Below, one piece after another: positions 27,461 to 35,876 of a stretch of 64,000 nt of DNA; within the stretch, counting starts at the first letter, position 1; every line of letters starts with the position of its first letter. Made by a program: the position numbers and the translations under genes. Source of the DNA: Aquisphaera insulae (lineage in GTDB: Bacteria > Planctomycetota > Planctomycetia > Isosphaerales > Isosphaeraceae); assembly GCF_011064615.1 (NCBI RefSeq), contig NZ_JAALJH010000050.1, forward strand, positions 1 to 64,000, read 5' to 3'. The notes beneath the pieces are model-generated. The model was given only the letters and a program-made list of their open reading frames with translations. It ran no database searches and was not told the DNA's origin.

Positions 27461-28036
27461 ATGGCTCGCGGGACGCATCGCATCTCGGTCGCGGCTTATC
27501 TCGTGACGCTGGCCGCGGGGTCCTGCCTGGCGGGGGCACCCGTGCAGGCGCAGGTCGTCAAGCCGTTCAAGGTCGTCGGCGGGGGGATCGCGGATTACCT
27601 CCCCCTCGTGCCAGGTGTTCCGTCCGGCCACTTCGCCGTCGGCCAGGCCACGGAGCTGGGCCGGTACTACGGCGAGGGGGCGTTCCAGGTCCTCGGATTC
27701 AACCCCGACGGGACGGCCAACTTCGACAGCGCCGTGCCGTTCGTCTTCACGGCCGCGAACGGGGACCGGCTGGTCTTCACCTACGGCGATACGTCCAATG
27801 GCGCGGCCGCTCCGGGCAAGGTGACGCTCTACCCCGTGCGCGGAGGGCTCTTCGTGGCGGTCTTCGTCGCCGAGTTCAATCCCGTCCCCGCCCTGTGCAC
27901 CGGGCGGTTCGCGAAGGTCATCGGTGGGAGCTTCATCATGACCGCCGTGACCGAGCCCTTCGTCCTCGGGGCCATGGATCCGGTCGGCTACGGCTGGGCG
28001 GGTGAGGGGACGCTCGTCTACAAGAAGGGGCATTGA
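27461..28036 (+). CDS. Secreted hypothetical protein
   Basis: This 191-aa protein has a clear signal peptide (YLVTLAAGSCLAGAPVQAQ, cleavage about residue 31) and a mature beta-rich domain. The pattern HFAVGQATELGRYYGEGAFQVLGF...FVFTAANGDRLVFTYGDTS...ADYL and GRFAKVIGGSFIMTAVTEPF recurs in planctomycete and actinobacterial secreted proteins of unknown function. GGAGG lies seven bases before the start. It follows the PEP-CTERM gene by 114 bases on the same strand, but no functional link is evident. Confidence 0.75.
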   Translation: MARGTHRISVAAYLVTLAAGSCLAGAPVQAQVVKPFKVVGGGIADYLPLVPGVPSGHFAVGQATELGRYYGEGAFQVLGFNPDGTANFDSAVPFVFTAANGDRLVFTYGDTSNGAAAPGKVTLYPVRGGLFVAVFVAEFNPVPALCTGRFAKVIGGSFIMTAVTEPFVLGAMDPVGYGWAGEGTLVYKKGH

Positions 28037-28097
28037 CCGTGCCGGCCCGGCGGCCGTCGTGTACGTTTACATCGTTCCTGGGAGAGGGTGGTTCGTC

Positions 28098-28499
28098 ATG
28101 GGTCCCATGGTGCTGAAATGGCTGCCGGTCGCGGGCCTCGTGCCGCTCCTGATCGCCCACGCCGTGTTCGCGTACAAGGAGATCTTCGACTGGGAGAATT
28201 CAGCCACCAAGATCCTCGGGATGTCGGACGCGGACGCGCGGGCTGCCGCCGGAGTCGGCCGGAATCAAGGGTACTCCAACGCGGCCCTGGCGGCCGGCGC
28301 GGCGTGGGGGATGGCGGCCCCGTGGCTCCAGGGCCCGGAGTGGGTCCGCCCCCTGGCGACGTTCTTCGGGACCTGGGCCGTGCTCGCGTCGGTCGTCGGC
28401 TATGCGACCTTCGAGAAAACGGGCTTCCTGGTCAAGCAGGGCCTGCCCGGCCTCATCGCCGTCATCGCGGCCTGGCTGCCGGCCATCGCGGACCGATGA
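28098..28499 (+). CDS. DUF1304 membrane protein
   Basis: This 133-aa protein has four membrane segments (about 8-22, 52-70, 80-100 and 110-128). The pattern IAHAVFAYKEIFDWENSATKI...RNQGYSNAALAAGAAWG matches the DUF1304 family (usual HxxFxxxEMxxW...NQGxYN). The function of the family is unknown. GGAGAGG precedes ATG 28098 at suitable spacing; ATG 28107 is a second option. Confidence 0.85.
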   Translation: MGPMVLKWLPVAGLVPLLIAHAVFAYKEIFDWENSATKILGMSDADARAAAGVGRNQGYSNAALAAGAAWGMAAPWLQGPEWVRPLATFFGTWAVLASVVGYATFEKTGFLVKQGLPGLIAVIAAWLPAIADR

Positions 28500-28529
28500 T
28501 GGCGACGACCGCGATGTCGAGGGCGGCAA

Positions 28530-29840
28530 TCACCGGATTCCGGCCGCCTGGCGGCCGGCCATGGCGTGACGGTAGACGTCGAGGATGGCGTCGATCTTGG
28601 CCTCCCAGTCGAACTGGCTGCGGACCTTCTCGAGGGCGGCGCGGCCGAGTTGCCGGCAGAGTTCCGGGTCGGTGGCCAGGCGGGTCATCGCGTCGGCGAA
28701 GCCGGCGACGAGCGCCTCGCGGGATGTGGGGGGGACCAGGAAGCCGCACGTGGGATCCAGGTAATCGGCCGGGCCGCCCCAGTCCGCGATGACGCCGGTG
28801 AGGCCGCTGGCCATGGCCTCCAGGATCACGGCGCCGCCGCATTCGTAGATGCTCGGGTGGATCAGGGCGTCGTATTCGGGCAGGAGCCGCGCGCATTCCT
28901 GCTGGGATTTCCAGCCCAGGAACCGCACGCGGTCTCCCAGGCCGAGGCGGGCCGTCTGCTCGACCAGGGACGGCCGCATGAGGCCATCGCCGAGGATGTC
29001 GAGCGTGGGCGGATGCGGGGCCTGCACCCGCGCCAGGGCGTCGAGCGCCACGTCGAAGACCTTCCAGTCGACGAGCCGTCCCATGGCCAGGAACCGGGCG
29101 GGCTCGCCGTGGCGAGGCGGTCGGTCGGGGGCGGGGGACCAGAGGGAGAGGTCGACGCCGTTCTCCACCAGCTCGATCACCTCGCCGCGGCAGCCGGCGG
29201 GCAGGCCCCGCCGCGTCCGCTCGTTGGCCACCAGCAGGATCTCGGCCCGGAGCTTCCCGGGGAAGAGCCGGTTCATCGCGTTGGCCCCCTTGCGGAGCAG
29301 GCCGTAGGCCGTGTCCTTGTGGCCGAAGCCCGGGGGGAAGCTCATGTTGCCGTTCATCGGGCCGATGATCACCGGCGCGCCCATGTGGTGGAGCACGGAC
29401 GGGAGGCGCGGGCCGACCGGGATCGGCTGGTGCACGACGTCGATTCGGAGTTCCTTCACCAGTCGTCTGGCCACCTCCCGGGCGGCGAGCTGCTCCTTGA
29501 GCCGGCAGACGGATCCGAGCGTCGCGTACGCGATCCGGGGTGGCAGCTTCCGCCCGAGTTTCAGGGAGATGCGCTCGATGGCGATATGGGGCATGAAGTA
29601 CATCCGGTCGACCTCGCCGGGCAGCAGCCCGATCAGCTCGTCCCGGGTCCGCTCATGCGTCACCATCCAGGCCTCGACGCCGCGACGGCGGAGGAGCCGG
29701 AAGTAGTGCCAGGGGAGGACCGCCTCGCCGCCGTACCGGACCGATGCGTGCTGGCAGACGATCAGGACGCGCGGGGTCTGCTCACCTCCCTCGGCGGTCG
29801 CCGGGCGGGTTCCGGGGTCGTGGGCGGCGTCGGTCGACAT
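28530..29840 (-). CDS. GT4-family glycosyltransferase
   Basis: This 436-aa GT-B enzyme has an N-terminal acceptor domain beginning RVLIVCQHASVRYGGEAVLP and a C-terminal nucleotide-sugar domain with FLAMGRLVDWKVFDVALDAL, LDILGDGLMRPSLV, VRFLGWKSQQECARLLPEY and the retaining-GT signature HPSIYECGGAVILEAMASG (E-x7-E, near residue 345). It would transfer a sugar to an unknown glycan or lipid in the cytoplasm. The long middle region (HQPIPVGPRLPSVLHHMG...IIGPMNGNMSF) is typical of GT4 enzymes from exopolysaccharide loci, but no other polysaccharide gene is adjacent. The frame is open far upstream; the start at 29840 is supported by where homology begins. Confidence 0.9.
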   Translation of the reverse strand: MSTDAAHDPGTRPATAEGGEQTPRVLIVCQHASVRYGGEAVLPWHYFRLLRRRGVEAWMVTHERTRDELIGLLPGEVDRMYFMPHIAIERISLKLGRKLPPRIAYATLGSVCRLKEQLAAREVARRLVKELRIDVVHQPIPVGPRLPSVLHHMGAPVIIGPMNGNMSFPPGFGHKDTAYGLLRKGANAMNRLFPGKLRAEILLVANERTRRGLPAGCRGEVIELVENGVDLSLWSPAPDRPPRHGEPARFLAMGRLVDWKVFDVALDALARVQAPHPPTLDILGDGLMRPSLVEQTARLGLGDRVRFLGWKSQQECARLLPEYDALIHPSIYECGGAVILEAMASGLTGVIADWGGPADYLDPTCGFLVPPTSREALVAGFADAMTRLATDPELCRQLGRAALEKVRSQFDWEAKIDAILDVYRHAMAGRQAAGIR

Positions 29841-30032
29841 GGGCTCGATTCTCGGGGACCTGGAGCGGGGATTCCAGCGGGGGCGATTCCCGGCGGGCGG
29901 CGGCCAGGCTGGGCATTCTAGCATGCGGGCCTTTCGGAGGACCAGCGACGTCGCCGGCGTCGACTTCCCGCATCGCCGGCCGGGGGCCGGCGCGAGGGTG
30001 CCGACGACGGGTGAGCCCGCCCTGGCAGGCTT

Positions 30033-30057
30033 CCGGGGCCCGGCGTTCGGGCCCCGG
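30033..30057 (-). terminator. Stem-loop after the CNGCH protein gene
   Basis: Perfect 10-bp inverted repeat ccggggcccg / cgggccccgg with a five-base loop, 49 bases beyond the stop at 30107. No U-tract follows on the minus strand, so it may work as a stabilising hairpin rather than an intrinsic terminator. Confidence 0.5.
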
Positions 30058-30106
30058 TGTTCCGAGATCGAGCCGCCCTGCTCGCCCTCATGGGCGGAGA
30101 TGGGGC

Positions 30107-32044
30107 CTACCGAGCGGAGAAGATCCCGCGGATCGGCTCGACGGTCCGCTCCCGGGGGTCGAGGACGACGAAGGTGTGCCCGGTGTGGCAGCCGTTGCAG
30201 TAGTGGTAGCCATTGGGACGGACGCCGCTGTAGTGGTCGCCGGCGTAGGCGAGATAGCTGCGCGCCGGCCGATTGCCCGAGGCCGGGGTGGTCCAGCGGG
30301 CGACCTTGCCCTGCTTGTCGAGGCCGACGAGGACCGAAGGGCGGAGGGGGTCGCTGGGGATCCACGCCCGGAGGTCGTCCTCGGCGGCGACGGGGACGGT
30401 CGTACGCTTCTCCCAGGTGCCGGGGACGCGGAGGGCGTCGGGATCGTCGAAGCGGTCGCGGCCGGCCGCGTAGACGGCGATGGAGGCGAGGTTGGGCGGG
30501 GGCGAGACCACCGGGTTGCGGCGGGGGTCGACCCGTTCCCCGGCCGATCGGTCGTGCCAGGGGATCGGGTTGCGGATCGCGGCGGCCATGGCGACGTTCT
30601 CGAGGTAGCCCGCCGGCCCGTCGTAGGCCTCGCCCGACGCGAGCGTGATCTTCCGGAGGGCGGCGTAGCCGTCCGCCGAGGGCGGGGTGATCCGCCTGGG
30701 CTCGGGGGAGAGGAGTCGGGGATAGACGGCCACCGGCTCGGCGTCGACCAGGGCCGGGTCGTCGAAGACGAGCTCCGGGGCGGGGGCGCCGGCCGACCAG
30801 TCGTCGGCGACCCGGTAGATGGCGAACGAGCCCGGCGGCGCATCGGCCGGGGCGGCGGCGAAGAGGACCGAATGGCCCGGGGCGGCGGACGGGCAGGCGG
30901 CGACCAGGGGGCGCCCCTGGGCGTCGCGATCGGGGCCGAAGTGCCGCTGGGCGCCCCCCTCGTAGGGGAGCTCCGGGGCGTCGGCGAGGGAGCTGGGCGA
31001 GGTCCGGATGTAGCCCCAGTCGGCCTGGGCGAGCCGGAGCGGCCCGCCGGGTGTCGGTGACGTCATGAAGGCGATCCGGCCGTTGAAGAGGGGCCGGGGC
31101 CGCCAGACGGGCTCGCGGGCCTTGACGGCGTAGCCGAACTGCGCGGCGTTGGTCATGACGATCGCCGCCATCCAGTTGTCGGCCGGCTTCGTCGCGAAGG
31201 TGCCGCCGTCGGCGACGGGCCGGACGTCGGAGAGGTCCGCGGTCACGGCCTCGCGGTTGCGGCTCCAGAGGCTGAAGAGGACCTGCTCGCCGGGCAGGAG
31301 GACGGGCCAGCGGTCGTTGTTCCGGTTGGCGGTGAGGGGCATCGGGGCCGGCTCGCCCGGGGCCCAGGCCCAGATCTGGGTGGCGCGGCGGCCGTGGTCG
31401 CGGCCGAGGTCCGGCAGCCGGCTGGAGGCGAAGGCGAAGCCGTTGGGGCCAAGGTCGGTCGGGTCGACGTCGTCGTAGTCGATGCGCTTCCGCTCGTCGT
31501 CGGGGATCCGCGAGCCGTCGGCCCGGAAGCGGAGCGGTGGGACGGCGACGCAGCCGGGATCGGTCGGGCCGCCGGTGAGCGGCCGCAGGCCCGATCCGTC
31601 GACGCACACCTCGTAGATCCGCCAGCGGTCGGCCGCGGACCTGCGGCCGGCGAAGAGGATCCGCCGGCCGTCGATCGAGGCCGAGGGGCTCATCACGTCC
31701 ACGAGCGTGGAGCCGTCCGGCAGGCGTCGCCCCCAGGTCAGCTCGCAGAGGCGGCCGGCGTCGTCGAGGAGGCGGAGCCGGCCCACCCCGGCGGCCCAGG
31801 GGACCGGCACCGGCTCGCGGTAGGGCGAGGACTCCGGGGCCTCGGCCCGGAGGCTGGCGGGCTCGGTCCGCGAGGTGAAGACGACCGCGACCGCCGGCCG
31901 CTGGCGGGCCTGGGCCGGGGATCCGGGCGAAGCCGCCACGGCCATCGCGTGGTCGCGGGCCCGGGCGAGGCCGAGGATGGCGGCGGCGGCCGCGATCGAG
32001 AGCGCGAGCAGGACCGTCAGGGCCGGCCGCCGGCGAATCCACAT
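30107..32044 (-). CDS. Exported propeller protein with C-terminal CXXCH (HzsA-related?)
   Basis: This 645-aa protein begins MWIRRRPALTVLLALSIAAA, a signal or anchor segment. The middle shows PD40/TolB-like units (SIDGRRILFAGRRSA..WRIYEV, NGFAFASSRLPDLG..., VLLPGEQVLFSLWSRN) suggesting a six-bladed propeller. The C-terminus carries YHYCNGCHTGHTF near residue 616, a single CXXCH that would bind c-type haem. This layout is shared with proteins labelled hydrazine-synthase-alpha-related in planctomycetes that do not do anammox; similarity to HzsA is from memory and the function is unknown. A GCGGAG site precedes ATG 32044. An earlier in-frame start exists at 32155. Confidence 0.75.
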   Translation of the reverse strand: MWIRRRPALTVLLALSIAAAAAILGLARARDHAMAVAASPGSPAQARQRPAVAVVFTSRTEPASLRAEAPESSPYREPVPVPWAAGVGRLRLLDDAGRLCELTWGRRLPDGSTLVDVMSPSASIDGRRILFAGRRSAADRWRIYEVCVDGSGLRPLTGGPTDPGCVAVPPLRFRADGSRIPDDERKRIDYDDVDPTDLGPNGFAFASSRLPDLGRDHGRRATQIWAWAPGEPAPMPLTANRNNDRWPVLLPGEQVLFSLWSRNREAVTADLSDVRPVADGGTFATKPADNWMAAIVMTNAAQFGYAVKAREPVWRPRPLFNGRIAFMTSPTPGGPLRLAQADWGYIRTSPSSLADAPELPYEGGAQRHFGPDRDAQGRPLVAACPSAAPGHSVLFAAAPADAPPGSFAIYRVADDWSAGAPAPELVFDDPALVDAEPVAVYPRLLSPEPRRITPPSADGYAALRKITLASGEAYDGPAGYLENVAMAAAIRNPIPWHDRSAGERVDPRRNPVVSPPPNLASIAVYAAGRDRFDDPDALRVPGTWEKRTTVPVAAEDDLRAWIPSDPLRPSVLVGLDKQGKVARWTTPASGNRPARSYLAYAGDHYSGVRPNGYHYCNGCHTGHTFVVLDPRERTVEPIRGIFSAR

Positions 32045-32164
32045 GATCAATCGACTCCGCGGGGGGACGCGTGTTCGGGGGGAGATGCGATCCGGCCCGG
32101 CGCCGCCATCGTCGGCGGACCGGGCCGAGCCGGATCGGATTGTTGACGAGGGCACGACGGTCGA

Positions 32165-33274
32165 TCAGTAGCTGTCGGCGCTGATGGTCTCGCCGCCGGC
32201 CCGGGTGCCCAGGCCGGAGAAGATACTCGGGGCGATCGACTGCTTGATGAAGCGGACGCTGCCGTCGCCCATCAGGAAGTTGGCACCGCCGGGGTGCATG
32301 CTGCCGTAGCTGGCGATGTACGCCTCGAGCTGGGCGCCGCTGGTGACCGCGGGCACCGGGGGCTTCAGGTTGATCGGCACGCCGGTGCTGCCGAAGGCCT
32401 CGTTCATGCCGTACTGGCAGTCGATGCTGTCCGATCCGAACTGCCAGACCGCCTTGCGGCGAGCGACCCCCTGGAGGTCCATTTCCGAGACGTCATAGCT
32501 GGTCTTGAGCGTGAAATGCTCCTCGCCGATGAAGACCGTATTGGAGAGCCCGTCGGTGAACGACTGGATCGACAGCCGCCGGCCGCCCTGGTTCGCATTT
32601 CGCTCGAGCTGGAAGGCGCCGTCGGAGAGCTTGGAGCCGTTGGGGTCGCCGACCAGGTCGATATCCTGATAGAGCTGGGTGAGCGTGCCGGAGGCGTTGG
32701 CGGCGTAGTTGATCGGGACGCGCTTCTGGACGATCCAGTCTTCATAGCTGGGCGTGTTGACGTGCTCCGGCAGGGCCGACGACGGGCAGCGGAGGACGGA
32801 GACGACGGTCTCGCAGGCGGCGACGCAGCGCTCGGTGGCCGGGCCCCAGCCACCGCCCACGCCGTAGTTCTCCTGGTTGGAGGTGACCCCGGCGGTGATG
32901 CTGGCGTTGGCGAATCCGGGGTACGGGGCGGCCCAGTCGCCGTTCGAGCCGGGCATGCCGACGGCGACGTCGTCGACGTGGTTCTTCTCCGGCAGGAGCC
33001 ACATGGCATCCTTCAGGGCCGACTGCTCGAAGTAGGGGGTGAGCCAGGCGGACCAGGTCGTCCCGTTGTCATTGGCCCCCGGAGGGAACTTGTTCTCGGA
33101 GGTGTGGATGTTGTGCAGGGCAAGGCCAAGCTGCTTGAGGTTGTTCGTGCACTGCGAGCGGCGGGCGGCCTCGCGGGCGGACTGGACGGCGGGGAGCAGC
33201 AGGGCGATCAGGACCGCGATGATCGCGATCACGACCAGCAGCTCGATCAGGGTGAAGGCGCGGCGCTGTTTCAT
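32165..33274 (-). CDS. DUF1559 prepilin-like protein
   Basis: This 369-aa protein starts MKQRRAFTLIELLVVIAIIA, a type IV prepilin/pseudopilin N-methylation signal with glutamate at position +5 of the helix, then LLPAVQSAREAARRSQCTNNLKQLGLALHN, the DUF1559 hallmark. The C-terminus has HPGGANFLMGDGSVRFIK, the other conserved motif. These H-X9-DG proteins are expanded in planctomycetes and are exported pilin-like surface or secretion components of unknown job. It follows a lipoprotein gene on the same strand (178 bases). GGTAGACCC upstream gives no strong ribosome site. Confidence 0.93.
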   Translation of the reverse strand: MKQRRAFTLIELLVVIAIIAVLIALLLPAVQSAREAARRSQCTNNLKQLGLALHNIHTSENKFPPGANDNGTTWSAWLTPYFEQSALKDAMWLLPEKNHVDDVAVGMPGSNGDWAAPYPGFANASITAGVTSNQENYGVGGGWGPATERCVAACETVVSVLRCPSSALPEHVNTPSYEDWIVQKRVPINYAANASGTLTQLYQDIDLVGDPNGSKLSDGAFQLERNANQGGRRLSIQSFTDGLSNTVFIGEEHFTLKTSYDVSEMDLQGVARRKAVWQFGSDSIDCQYGMNEAFGSTGVPINLKPPVPAVTSGAQLEAYIASYGSMHPGGANFLMGDGSVRFIKQSIAPSIFSGLGTRAGGETISADSY

Positions 33275-33452
33275 GGGTCTACCTTGGGTCGGGAGGAGGA
33301 TGAAGATGAAGGACGGTTGGGGGGATGAAGCCTGTCCCACGGGCAACCTCCCCTCGGTCCGGGGAGGCGGAATCCGACCCTCTACGTCGCGCGAAGGTGC
33401 GGAGGCGGGGGGAGGGGCCGGGATTCGCGGCGGGGGGCCCGGGGACCGGCGC

Positions 33453-33902
33453 TTACTTGCCGGTCTTGATGTCGAACGTGAACGCATTGGCCCCGCGGCC
33501 GATGGTCGCGGTGACGGGGGTCTTCTCGGGGTTCCGGTAGTCGTCGGGGACGGCTTCCTTCTCCGTCTTCTCCCTCTCGGCGGCCTTGCCGCCGCTGCCG
33601 GCGAGGGTCGGCTTCCCCTTCACCAGCGTCTGCGAGAAGGTGACCCTGTAGTCGCCCGCCGGGAAGCCGGTGTTCTTGCCGTCCTCGCCGATCGTGAACT
33701 TGCCGGCGTCGTCGGTATGGCCCGCCCCGCCGAGTTTCGGATCCCCCCCGACGGGGTGGAACTTCAGGACCACGAACGGGGCGGGCGCCCCGTCCATCGT
33801 CACCGCCCCGGAGGCGGCGTACCGCGACGGCTCCCCGGAACATCCCAGCGCCGCGAGAGGCAGGATCAGGGTGAACGACGCGTAGCATGCAAGACGACGC
33901 AT
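33453..33902 (-). CDS. Lipoprotein with transthyretin-like (carboxypeptidase-regulatory-like) fold
   Basis: This 149-aa protein has a lipoprotein signal, LPLAALGCSGEP (lipobox LALGC-type, cysteine at 21), and a mature beta-domain ASGAVTMDGAPAPFVVLKFHPV...TDDAGKFTI...AGDYRVTF. That matches small planctomycete lipoproteins of the TTR-52/CarboxypepD_reg-like group that accompany DUF1559 genes. A strong GAGGAG lies just before the start. The AT-rich stretch 33920-33985 upstream probably holds the promoter. Confidence 0.85.
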   Translation of the reverse strand: MRRLACYASFTLILPLAALGCSGEPSRYAASGAVTMDGAPAPFVVLKFHPVGGDPKLGGAGHTDDAGKFTIGEDGKNTGFPAGDYRVTFSQTLVKGKPTLAGSGGKAAEREKTEKEAVPDDYRNPEKTPVTATIGRGANAFTFDIKTGK

Positions 33903-34008
33903 GAGTGCTCCTCGGCGATCCGCACTGTCAAAAATCTTGCATAACTATATCGTGATGATATGAACCCCATTAGTTTGAAATGAGGAATATTGCGTGAAGG
34001 CCCCGCCC

Positions 34009-34032
34009 CCGGCGCCCCCGCGGGGGCGCCGG
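34009..34032 (-). terminator. Perfect 24-bp palindrome after the phosphonate operon
   Basis: ccggcgcccccg immediately followed by its exact complement cgggggcgccgg, two bases after the stop of the HAD gene (34035). A strong hairpin without a clear U-tract; probably marks the operon's 3' end. Confidence 0.55.
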
Positions 34033-34034
34033 CT

Positions 34035-34730
34035 TCATCCCGCCGGGCGATCCGAGGCCGGGTCGAGGCCGAGGGCCCCGGGGAGGTCGGCGACGGAGGC
34101 GATCAGGTCGGTGTGCGGGAAGCCCTCGAGCTGCGGGCGGGTGTGGGTCCCGTTGAGGACGCCGACGACGCGGCCGCAGCCGGCGGCCGTCCCCTCCTGG
34201 AGGTCGGCCGGGGTGTCGCCGACCTTGGCGACGGACCGGGGGTCGCCCACGCCGAGGTCGGCCATCAACCGGCGGATCATGTCGGGGTGGGGCCGCCCGC
34301 GCGGGACCTCGTCGCTGCAGAGGCTGGCGTCGATGAGGCCGCCTCGCTCCCAGCCCAGGCGGTCAAGGAGGGTCCGGGTGACGGCGCGGTCGAATCCCGT
34401 GTTGACGGCGACCTTGATGCCGGCCGCGCGGAGCGCGGCGAAGGTCTCCGAGGTGCCGGCGACCTCGGCGACGGCCGGATCCTCGGCGTAGAACCGCGTC
34501 ATCCGGACCGCGAAGTCGTCGAAGATCGCGGCGATCCGATCGGCGGGGGCGTCGCCGCCGAGGAGGACGCCGATCGCCACCGGCTTGGGGATCCCCATGA
34601 CGCCGTTGACGGCGTCTCGCGTCACCGTCACGCCCGCGGCGGCCAGGGCGTCGCGGAGGCAGCGGTTGACGGCGTCGCCGTCGTCCACGGTCGTGCCGGC
34701 CAGGTCGAAGATCACCAGCTCAATCGCCAT
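34035..34730 (-). CDS. Phosphonatase-like HAD hydrolase (TIGR03351-type)
   Basis: This 231-aa HAD enzyme has the nucleophile motif FDLAGTTVDDG (D9), VNTGFDR (motif II Thr/Ser) and KVGDTPADLQEGTAAGC (motif IV). MGIPK at 45-49 places lysine K49 where phosphonoacetaldehyde hydrolase PhnX has its Schiff-base lysine (MGLLK), so C-P cleavage of a phosphonoaldehyde is plausible. It belongs with the PhnX-like group that accompanies TIGR03364 FAD oxidoreductases; three bases separate it from that gene. It is the last gene of the operon and is expected in the cytoplasm. Exact substrate unknown. Confidence 0.87.
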   Translation of the reverse strand: MAIELVIFDLAGTTVDDGDAVNRCLRDALAAAGVTVTRDAVNGVMGIPKPVAIGVLLGGDAPADRIAAIFDDFAVRMTRFYAEDPAVAEVAGTSETFAALRAAGIKVAVNTGFDRAVTRTLLDRLGWERGGLIDASLCSDEVPRGRPHPDMIRRLMADLGVGDPRSVAKVGDTPADLQEGTAAGCGRVVGVLNGTHTRPQLEGFPHTDLIASVADLPGALGLDPASDRPAG

Positions 34731-34733
34731 CGT

Positions 34734-35876
34734 TCAGTTCCCTTCCAGTTGATCGCGGACGACCTTCTCGGCCACCCCGAAGGAGAGCGTCATCCCCGCG
34801 CCGCCGAGGCCGATCGTGGCGACCGCCCCGGGGGCCGGGCTCGCGACGACGTAGGGGTCGCGCGGGTGCTTGGCGTAGGTCCCGTGCCACCGCGAGGCGA
34901 TCCGGAGGCCGGGCACCTCCAGGAACGTCGCGAGGTAGCCGAGGATCAGCGCGTCGATCGCGGCGTCGTCGAACGGGCCCGGATCGCCGTAGGCGTGCGA
35001 GTCGCCGATGACGACCTCGCCCCGGTCGTTCTGCGAGGCCATGACGTGGATGCCGTGGCGGTCGAGCTCCGGGTTTTCGGCGGCGACCCGCGCCTTGAGG
35101 GCCGGCAGCGACGGGCAGTGCTCGAACGACCGGTAATGCCGCAGGGTCAGGCCGCCGGCGAGCATCGGACCCAGCCGCCATCCCCCTTCCGCGGGCGCCG
35201 ACCGCATCATCTGGAGCTTGCAGCGGACCAGGCCCGCCTCGCGATAGGCGTCGGGGTAGAGGGCGTGGAACTCGTCGCCGGTGCAGGCCCAGAGCCGATC
35301 GGCCTCGCGGTCGCCGGCCGGGGTGAGGACGCGGGGCCGGTCGTAGCCGAGGACCGGCAGGCCGAGCTCGAACCGGGCGCCGTAGGTCTCGGCCAGCCAG
35401 GCCGGGAGCCGCTCGACGACGGCGCGGGGGTCGACGCAGGTCTCGGCCGGGCTCCAGAGCGCCGCCTTCAGGCCGTCGCGGCGGACGCCCGGCGCCATCG
35501 CGCGGGCCCGTCCGGCATCGATCACTTCGACCGCGGAGCCGGTGCCGGCCGTGGCCTCGGACACGGCGAACTCGGAGAGGATCCGGGCCTCGTCGTCGCG
35601 ATAGGCCAGGTGGAGCGAGCCGACGCGGCCGTGCCAGAGCCCGGCCTCGCGGAGGACGTCGAGCCAGATCTCCCGGCTCCGCATGGCGAGCTCGCGGGGA
35701 GGGCCGGCCGGCTGGCCGATCGGCCAGATCATCCCGAAGTTGCGGACCGAGGCCCCCATGGCGCGGCCGTGACGCTCGAAGACGATCACACGCCGCCCCT
35801 GTCTCGCCAGGTGATAGGCGTGGGCCAGGCCCACGATCCCGGCGCCCACGACGGCGTCGTCGTAACGAAGGCTCAT
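34734..35876 (-). CDS. FAD-dependent oxidoreductase, TIGR03364-type (aminophosphonate oxidation)
   Basis: This 380-aa DAO-family flavoenzyme starts with the dinucleotide fold YDDAVVGAGIVGLAHAYHLA (GxGxxG at about 9-14) and ends with ATIGLGGAGMTLSFGVAEKV, the second FAD-contact motif. The sequence is that of the clade found beside phosphonatase-like hydrolases, proposed to deaminate or demethylate aminophosphonates such as 2-aminoethylphosphonate derivatives to the aldehyde, which the HAD enzyme would then cleave. The gene overlaps the upstream transporter fusion by four bases (35873-35876) and precedes the HAD gene by three, so the three products are probably made together. Specific substrate not determinable. 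Confidence 0.88.
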   Translation of the reverse strand: MSLRYDDAVVGAGIVGLAHAYHLARQGRRVIVFERHGRAMGASVRNFGMIWPIGQPAGPPRELAMRSREIWLDVLREAGLWHGRVGSLHLAYRDDEARILSEFAVSEATAGTGSAVEVIDAGRARAMAPGVRRDGLKAALWSPAETCVDPRAVVERLPAWLAETYGARFELGLPVLGYDRPRVLTPAGDREADRLWACTGDEFHALYPDAYREAGLVRCKLQMMRSAPAEGGWRLGPMLAGGLTLRHYRSFEHCPSLPALKARVAAENPELDRHGIHVMASQNDRGEVVIGDSHAYGDPGPFDDAAIDALILGYLATFLEVPGLRIASRWHGTYAKHPRDPYVVASPAPGAVATIGLGGAGMTLSFGVAEKVVRDQLEGN

